The position numbers and the translations under genes were made by a program. A stretch of DNA of 64,000 nucleotides from Chalara sp. BL73 (Eukaryota; Ascomycota; Leotiomycetes; Helotiales): positions 496,001 through 560,000 of the forward strand of contig CAKJVC010000191.1 in the NCBI GenBank assembly GCA_918026815.1. Direction: 5' to 3'. Numbering within the stretch: the stretch's first letter is position 1; the number at the start of each line of letters is the position of its first letter. The notes below the pieces were generated by a model. That model was not told the origin of the DNA and ran no database searches. It was given only the letters and a program-made list of their open reading frames with translations. Positions 57,241 through 64,000 of the stretch are shown here, piece by piece.

Positions 57241-57507
57241 CTTTGAGCATCGGGTATCCGACCAATAGCTCGAGCTTGATTTAGTACGAATTGCGGATCT
57301 GATGCAAAATCGGTATATATTCCCACCAATTGCACCGTAATAGGAGGAAAGCTTATCGAGGCACGTCCATTCTTTCACAGTGCTATCCCTCTCCTCAATG
57401 CGGTCTAAGAGAGACTTCGCGTATTCCTCAACTGTAATGGTATCACCTTCGGGCAGGGTACGAACATGGGTAGCGGTCAAGAGGCGCAGCTTCGTTGGTA
57501 TCACCAT
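57241..57507 (-). pseudogene. Amidase-signature gene, N-terminal fragment
   Basis: From the ATG at 57507 the frame reads LLTATHVRTLPEGDTITVEEYAKSLLDRIEERD, here shown as two parts: LLTATHVRTLPEGDT and ITVEEYAKSLLDRIEERD. This is the typical start of amidase-signature enzymes, followed by VKEWTCLD. After about 55 residues the similarity fades and the gene ends at the dispersed repeat. The Ser-Ser-Lys catalytic region is absent. Confidence 0.5.
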
Positions 57508-58577
57508 TGTGGATGATGCTCGACTATAAGAGGGCGAGAAATACCAGAGAGGAAGTAGGCTGGAACAGGGGAATCCACCACTTAACGTCCGATGAACAAC
57601 GTTTCCAAGGACAACGCTTTTCAGGACGAAAAGATAAGTGCTATATATGCAATTCAACGTGCTGATGAAAAAGAGGCTTGAGATATTGACGAGAAATTCC
57701 CAACGATTTCTCGCCCCCGCAAAAGTGACATTCCTGCATTATGCTGCCGCGGTGTAACACAGCAGTCCCATGTCATGATCGCGAGATTTAGCCTCGCCCA
57801 GCCATAGGAGCCATGATACTGCTATATTGTTTGGCACGCATGCACAACATTTGCACGCGCCGCTATTTAAATCAGCTTTTACGCAGTAATTTTTTTTTTT
57901 TTACTTTATTCAAAGTAAATTAGTTAAACGAGTGCAATAAAATTTGTATTTCTAATAGTTCTTTTTTTTTAATAAAAAGCGAAACTGGTTTCACACTGAA
58001 CACTCTGTGATTGGTGCTAGGGTTTACGCGGCTTGGCTGAGCTTGGGTCCCTGAATCCATGCCTGTATAGGGAAGAAAAAATGAGGCCGATTTTGGCGTG
58101 CGCAAAACCACCACAATATACGATTGCTAACCAGCTTCTGAACAAAATGGGAAGGGGATCAAAGTCCAGAATGCTGTATATAAGGACTCTCAAGTTTAAC
58201 GCAATATAAAATCGAGTTTTAAACAAAAATGATTAGTCGTATGTGCCAAAATCGGCCGCTTAATCCTTCCCCGTCTCCTAAGGTTATATGCTCCATGCTT
58301 TTTTCCACTGTTGTACGTTTCTTGAGTGTCTCACCTCCAGAGACATATTGCTATGATATTGGGTATCAATGCATCAGACTCAGTCGATCCTCTTTGTTGA
58401 GTATGTTGCACAGGTTTCCACATTCGGAGGTGGCTGTCCCACTGGTGGAAGCCGTACGAGGTCTACGAGCTCTTCCATGACTTATCTTCCAACATCGTCT
58501 TCAATTCTTCGATAGTACGCGACAGCACGTCTGCCGCTCGAATACGGAATTGAACGGATAACCCTTAGTACACGAAA
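57508..58577. other. Intergenic region upstream of the SET-MYND gene
   Basis: It contains T-rich tracts at 57890-57902 and 57962-57970. Short ORFs on both strands are not convincing. It should hold the SET gene promoter at its right end. Confidence 0.4.
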
Positions 58578-60416
58578 ATGTCACGCTCGTCAAGTGACCA
58601 AATCTACACCCTTCAGGATGTGCTGGGGAAAGGAAAAGGTCTCATCGCAACCGAAAAGATCTCAAAGGGGACGCGGATTCTATCCGAAAAGCCCATTGTT
58701 GTAATAACTGCCAATAAAATGAACATCAAACAGCTACAGATATCCATCTACCAGCAAGTCGCCGCCCTCAGCGAACACCAGCAGCGAGTCTTCCTATCCA
58801 TGCAAAATATATACCCATATAAGGATACTGCTGAGCGGTATCTTGGGATCGTTCAAACAAACTCCTTGCCTGCTGAAGCTGACGGAGATAAAGGAGCAAT
58901 CTTCCTAGAAGCATGCCGCATTAACCACTCTTGTGATAACAACGCACAGAAGAGCTGGAACGAGAAGATCAAACGACATACAGTGCATGCTTTAAGGGAC
59001 ATCAGCAAAGGTGAAGAGATCACGATAACCTACCTAAGCCCTCTCAAGACCCGCGCAACCCGGCAGAAGGCTCTTCAGGAAAGGTTCGGCTTTACATGTT
59101 TGTGCCTTCTGTGCTCTTTGCCGCCAGAGAAGAACCAGGAAAGTGACAGGAGATTGGAAGAAATTCACCGCTTGGATGGTGTGATCGGCCAACTCGGCAC
59201 AGAGGGGATTCTGGTATCCCCACTTCGGACCCTCAGCTACTTTGATCAACAGGTCCGCCTCTATAACGAGCAAGGACGAGAGGACGTTGGTTTCGCGCAG
59301 GCCCTTGTCAATTCCGCCCAGCTCGCCATCGCCAATAGCGACCTGGCAAGGGGACGCATTTTCGCGGAGAGGGCGGCGTCTGTTTGGAAGACGACCCTTG
59401 GCGGTGACAGCACGGAAGCTATCAAGCACAGAGCTCTAGCACAAGACCCCTCGAAGTACGAGCTGTATGGAATCTCAATGAAGTGGAAGACGAAAGTGGA
59501 TGAAGCCCCGCAAGGACTTAAACCGAGCGACTTCGAAGACTGGCTGTGGAGGAGGAAGGGGCCAAAACAACCCGGACAGCCGGTAGACTTTCGCAGCCGG
59601 GAGACATTCCTGGGTTTCAATGATTTGCCACACGAGAATGACATTGATCCCGAGTTCTACGCAAGCGTTGACGGTTTTACTTACCGGCCACGACGGCACT
59701 GGTTGTTCCTGGCCGAGATTGTTGACTTCGGCACACTGCTCCGCCTGCAGATGAATATTAAAGATGTGGACGGTATGACGGTTCCGCTATTTTTTTATAC
59801 AGAGGGGCGCGGCAGTGAATTGGAACCTTCACTGGTTCAGAAGGGATACACCATTGCAATCCTTTACGCAGAATTTCACGCGTTCGCCTTCTCTGAACCC
59901 GGAATTCGACTAGAAGAGCCGACAAATATCAAGGTACTATTAAACTTCCATCAAAAACAATATTCTGTTTGCCTTTCTAACACAATGTGTTCTTACAGAT
60001 ATTTCCACTACCACTAGACAGCTTGCTAGCGTTGAGCGACCGTGTCCAAAAATTCTCGGTGGAAATAAATGGGACAAGAACATGCCATGGGTGTGCTAAG
60101 CAAGCGGCCTCCTTAAAGAAGTGTGCCAAGTGCTCGCTTTTCTGGTACTGTAACGGAGTGAGTGGTTGTCTGGGCCTGTCTTGTTCGATTGGGATGCTGA
60201 CCTTACTACATCAAGGCCTGCCAGAGCACTGGCTGGAATGAGAAAGGCCACAAAGCAGACTGCAAGCTTCTCAAAGATGCTGATTTGAACGGGCTGTTTT
60301 CTCTCGATTGGGATAATTTTAAGGGTCATATTGGATTTCCCCTGAAAAATGCCACGGTCCAGAAAAGGCTTGGCTGTGTGCAAGCGACTAATCCGTCACA
60401 ACGAGTCTCTTGGTAA
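58578..60416 (+). CDS. SET-domain protein with C-terminal MYND zinc finger
   Basis: Three exons (58578-59933, 59999-60157, 60216-60416) encode 571 residues with all junctions in phase 0. The SET domain lies at the N-terminus: GKGKGLIATEKISKG, then CRINHSCDNNA (NHSC at 116-119), then GEEITITYLSP. A post-SET cysteine set follows (FTCLCLLC). The C-terminus has a MYND finger starting at Cys 481 (CHGCAKQAASLKKCAKC), completed across the last intron by YCNGACQ and GHKADC. SET proteins of this class methylate lysines on histones or other proteins. In SMYD proteins the MYND sits inside the SET domain; here it is at the far end. A ~300-residue middle region is unassigned. Confidence 0.88.
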
Positions 60417-61297
60417 AGTCCCTTCCGCCTATTACTCGAAGGACAATGTAGTTCTGAGTACAACCGTGTTCTGAAGTAAGAGTGGTGGAGCTGGGCAGAG
60501 CTGTCAACAAGTACTCCAATTACCAAATCCAATGTCATCATTAGGTCATTGAAAGTAGTGTCTAAACTCCGCTAGCTAAATTATCACAGATGGGAATGTC
60601 ATTTTTACGATCCAAAACTTGCCGGTAAAACCTTTGCGCCGGTTTTCCCAGTGTCAGTTGAATCCTCAGGCAGTAGTCCTCTTTCCACGCTGACCCCCCA
60701 TAGAGGATGGATGCAGGGATCTGAAACGCAGCTGCCGTTGTGTAAAGTTTTTTTTATATAGTGCACCGTTTAAGGTGCTAAAATTTAATGCTAATTTTTT
60801 TCTGCATATATTGTAAAGGAACTTTTTTGTTGGAGAGGTAGGTCCGCCTTTTTGCCTTGACTTGGGGGCATGCATGACTGTATTTCATCCCAAATAAAGC
60901 ACCGAAAGCCGTGACGTAGCCCATCACAAATATCGTTGATGCTATCGCATAAATCATGTTGCTCTATCTTCTCACAGCGGCCATTATTGGTATTTTCTAT
61001 GGTAAGTAGTTTGATACAGATGTGAAAATGTCTACTCAGCGTGCCTTAGATACGGAACTTAAACTAAGTGAATGGCGTCATTTCATGTCATCTCACATTT
61101 GCAGAAAGTATAATGACTCGATGAACTTCACATGGTAGCCATATTCAGATTACATCAGTAACTATTGGTATGTCTTCGCATGGGTTGACTGCATGATCCA
61201 ATAATCTTCGCTAACCCCATGCCTTGGCCCAGATGCCTTCTCATGCTGTGAGAACCCGGCTTCGTACGGTATGGCGGCTGCACGTCGGCCGCGGCCG
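60417..61297. other. Intergenic region
   Basis: AT-rich patches lie at 60745-60830. No gene was recognised. The - strand frames at 61155-61392 overlap the end of the secreted-protein gene and look like shadows. Confidence 0.4.
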
Positions 61298-61624
61298 TCA
61301 TAGAATCGTACGGGCCTGGAGGCTCTTTCCATGAGATCGCCAACAGCCGGCACGCTGAACCTTGTTGTCGAAAGTGCCTCCGCCACAGCCATCCTCCAAC
61401 TTCTTTATGATGCGAACATTCCCACAGCCGCTACTAAGGCGGTACGAGCCGCGGCCACCCATCTGAATACACCTTGTTTCCGCGGAGAGCGTGCGGTCTA
61501 GGCCCTTACTGCCTGTGCAGTCCCCGTTGGTATAGCCCGTAAGTACACAGGCGGCATTGCAGAGGCCGAAAGAGACGGCAGTAATGACAAGGATGTTTTG
61601 AAGGAGCATTTTGGTGATATGCAT
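61298..61624 (-). CDS. Small secreted cysteine-rich protein (effector-like)
   Basis: The ATG at 61624 gives 108 residues with no intron. A hydrophobic signal peptide (about residues 6-24, ending CNA before ACVLTGY) precedes a mature part of about 84 residues. The mature part has six cysteines (in ACVL, GDCTG, TRCIQ, SGCGN, DGCGG and AGCWR), enough for three disulfides, and is Gly-rich. Small, secreted and cysteine-rich is the usual profile of fungal effectors, antifungal proteins or cell-wall-associated proteins. I do not recognise a named family. A long gene-poor, AT-rich flank lies to the right. Confidence 0.65.
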   Translation of the reverse strand: MHITKMLLQNILVITAVSFGLCNAACVLTGYTNGDCTGSKGLDRTLSAETRCIQMGGRGSYRLSSGCGNVRIIKKLEDGCGGGTFDNKVQRAGCWRSHGKSLQARTIL

Positions 61625-64000
61625 AAAGTGCTTAATCCAGGCTTTAGATTGGCGGGTGTTTGGAAGGTTGGTATATTTGGCCGAGATGTCAACGGAGTTC
61701 GGTGACCATGTATCAAGCTCGAGACACCGTGCGACCCGTCTGCCCTTTTATATTATTTCATTCTTTGAACTCACGGTCCACGAAGCCCCCTCGTAAGTGC
61801 AGCTGAGCGCTTACAGGAACTTACTACATCCGCGTATCTCGAACAACATGCCTGAGTTTCGCCGCTAATGAAGAGACCTAGCAGAATATGCTGAAAGGAG
61901 CTAATATAAAATCTTACCTTATAATCTTACTCGCATATTCGCATCTTACTAAACCAGTCGCTCAGACAGGGCTGTTATTATATTCCAGAGGCATAGTTAT
62001 TGCCGCATCTCTGTCAACCCAATTCACTGAATCTGTATTCTTTCGCGTTATTCGCTTTATAGAGATTTGGAAATGCAATCGTTTTTGATATAGTATTATT
62101 TACTTTTTATTGCTGAGTGGGCAGCACGGAAGGTTTTGAAACTTTTACCAAGTCCCACACCTAAACCCTACCAACAAACCTATGCCTACCTATAATCCGC
62201 TTATTCCTGTGACACATTCAAATCATAATAATTGGCTTACAGTTCTTAGCATTAAAACCAGACGATGTGATTGCAGTTTGTCTAAATACGCGTATTGCTG
62301 ACCTTATGCTGATGCCAAGGTTGTCCCACCATTTCGTCCAGGTGGTGATATGTTCAGATTGATTTGACTAGCACGGTCTGCTAGGTGAGATTATGTTATA
62401 AGACTTTGTATGTGTTTGCAAAATATAAACTAGCTCGTATCAAGTTATAGTTTCGATTAATAATTCTATCATTCTTACTGGCTGAACAGGTTCCTGTGGG
62501 GCAGATTTGTGTGAATCCAGTTAAGGCAGAAACAGTCTTGACAAATGATTTTCAAGATTGCAAACCGTTGGAAAGCGATACTGTTCCTCGACAAGCAGAG
62601 AAGCTTTTCACTTTATCTTGAAGGCCTTGAAACGAGAGGCGAATGACGCCCTACTTCTCCGCCAGGAATGGGTTTTACTTGACCATACTTTCTCAGCCTT
62701 CGGAAATATTGAGACGCTTCTGATCATTAGGTGAAATCTCTTTCATTCACGATGGCGACATTAGTGGTTAGGATTAAACACCGAAGGGGCTTGTTATCAT
62801 TTTTCTCTCTATGACGGATGTCTCAAGTATCAAGTACAATTCTCATGGTGTTTGTGCCTTTGATAAGGGAAAAAAGTGAAATTATCCTTCGGTGCGCATA
62901 TGAGGCTAAGATAAGTTAACTGGTTGGCAACTGATTGCAACTGGTTGGCGATCTAGTTATTTGTGAGGTGATCTTCGCCAGGATAGAGGCAGATAGATGT
63001 CCCCATCAGAGAGCACTTTGGAGATCTGCTGAATTTGGCCTCAAGGACTGGCAGAACTCCCCCCCCAACAAAAAGCCTACAACATGCTCTGCAGGGGAAC
63101 AACAACTCCGATCCGAAGATTCGCTGACATGCGAGCGTGGAAAGAGCCGTTGATAAGGATGCCAATAATCTGAATTTTCATAATTATCTGATGCTGGTTG
63201 ATGCGCGGCTCCTGAAGGCATTAGCGTTAGAGCCTTGGAATGTGGACATTGGGCAGTCGGTGTGGAAAGTCTCGTGCGAAATGCTGGGAAAATGAGATCA
63301 GGTTCATTTGGCAGGTGTGTTGTGGCTGCCTGAGGCCCGTGAACTTTGCTATCCGGTGTCTCGGGCACCATGCCTTCAACGCAGCGCGGAATAACCGTCG
63401 TGGCGCGACTCGGCCACGGCAGCTTGTACTAATATTGACAAATTTAAAATGAACGAGGGCCCACCGCATGATTGATCAAGCCATTAATCGATAATACAGT
63501 ATTTAGTACAAGACATGCATCTTAGCCATATATGAGTAGGCGAGCTAATGGCGCCTTGGAAAAGTAGTGCCTCGGCCATAGGGTCGATATGGTTAGGGTT
63601 CGTCTCTGGCTTTTGGCGTTCTTTAAATGTCAACCTCAAACATGGACACTACATATCCAAGAAATTTTTATCCGGATAGGTACACGTTGATTATTCACCG
63701 CCAACGATATGACCTGAAGCTATTCTAAGGTTAGGCTCTATTAGCTGAACTCATGTGCAAGCGATGACTCCTATTATGAGAGGAACCACCAAAACTTAGG
63801 TCCTGCCTATATTCTACAACAACTCCTTTTGATAAAGATTTTCCGTCGCCTGATATCGTGGCACAGACCAAGATACTTTCTGCCAGAAAGTGTTCAAGAT
63901 CATACAAGCGCCTTAACGAAACAAACCTTCTAATGACGGTAGCCTTGCGTTGCGTATTATCGTCCTGAGATTCAGGAAGTTTGTTTCAACAGGCGTTATT
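61625..64000. other. Gene-poor right edge, no feature supported
   Basis: This is 2.4 kb of mixed AT-rich sequence. ORFs at 62935-63469 overlap on both strands without family motifs. Nothing was recognised as coding, RNA or repeat. Confidence 0.4.

Noticed and set aside
62935..63469. Possible gene on either strand near the right edge
   Set aside because: Frames on both strands overlap fully, show no recognised motif, splice pattern or consistent codon bias, and could not be extended.

Overview
The window is from a filamentous ascomycete (Pezizomycotina). Genes are split by many short GT-AG introns (about 46-150 bp, often with a CTAAC branch site). It holds highly reducing polyketide synthase genes, Zn2Cys6, HET and fungal rhodopsin-domain genes, and AT-rich repeat DNA that looks mutated by RIP (repeat-induced point mutation). 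All gene models were built by eye from reading frames, splice sites and family motifs; no searches were run.

Layout. 1-4.9 kb: the 5' part of an ACC-synthase-like aminotransferase gene running off the left edge, and a seven-helix rhodopsin-domain protein. 4.9-31.6 kb: secondary-metabolism genes. The left part has a DHA2-type MFS exporter, an FSH-family serine hydrolase and a polyketide synthase (PKS-1, + strand). The right part has a second polyketide synthase (PKS-2, - strand), a Baeyer-Villiger-type flavin monooxygenase, an epoxide-hydrolase-like enzyme, a Zn2Cys6 regulator, a cytochrome P450 and a sugar-porter MFS. The two PKS genes meet tail to tail near base 14,538. Both are cut off there, PKS-1 inside its methyltransferase domain and PKS-2 inside its acyltransferase domain. 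Neither keeps ER, KR or ACP. Base composition appears to shift at the same point. The simplest reading is that halves of two different biosynthetic clusters were joined by a rearrangement, or by an assembly error.

32.2-46.5 kb: a three-level transposon nest. A short hAT-like element (8-bp target duplication, one mismatch) holds a decayed Ty1/copia element (194-bp LTRs, duplication AAAAG). That element holds a young Ty3/gypsy chromovirus (two 288-bp LTRs that look identical, duplication CGTTC). A separate solo LTR with duplication GTTAG lies at 27.15 kb.

46.5-64 kb: two HET-domain (heterokaryon-incompatibility type) genes, a SET-MYND protein, a small secreted cysteine-rich protein and two uncharacterised ORFs. 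There are also truncated kinase, hydrolase, lipase-like and amidase pseudogenes. The kinase and amidase remnants both abut copies of one roughly 97-bp dispersed repeat.

Seven reading-frame breaks, in the aminotransferase, PKS-2, the monooxygenase and the Ty3 element, all fall at runs of 4-5 identical bases. This bears directly on whether those genes are really broken or only mis-sequenced.
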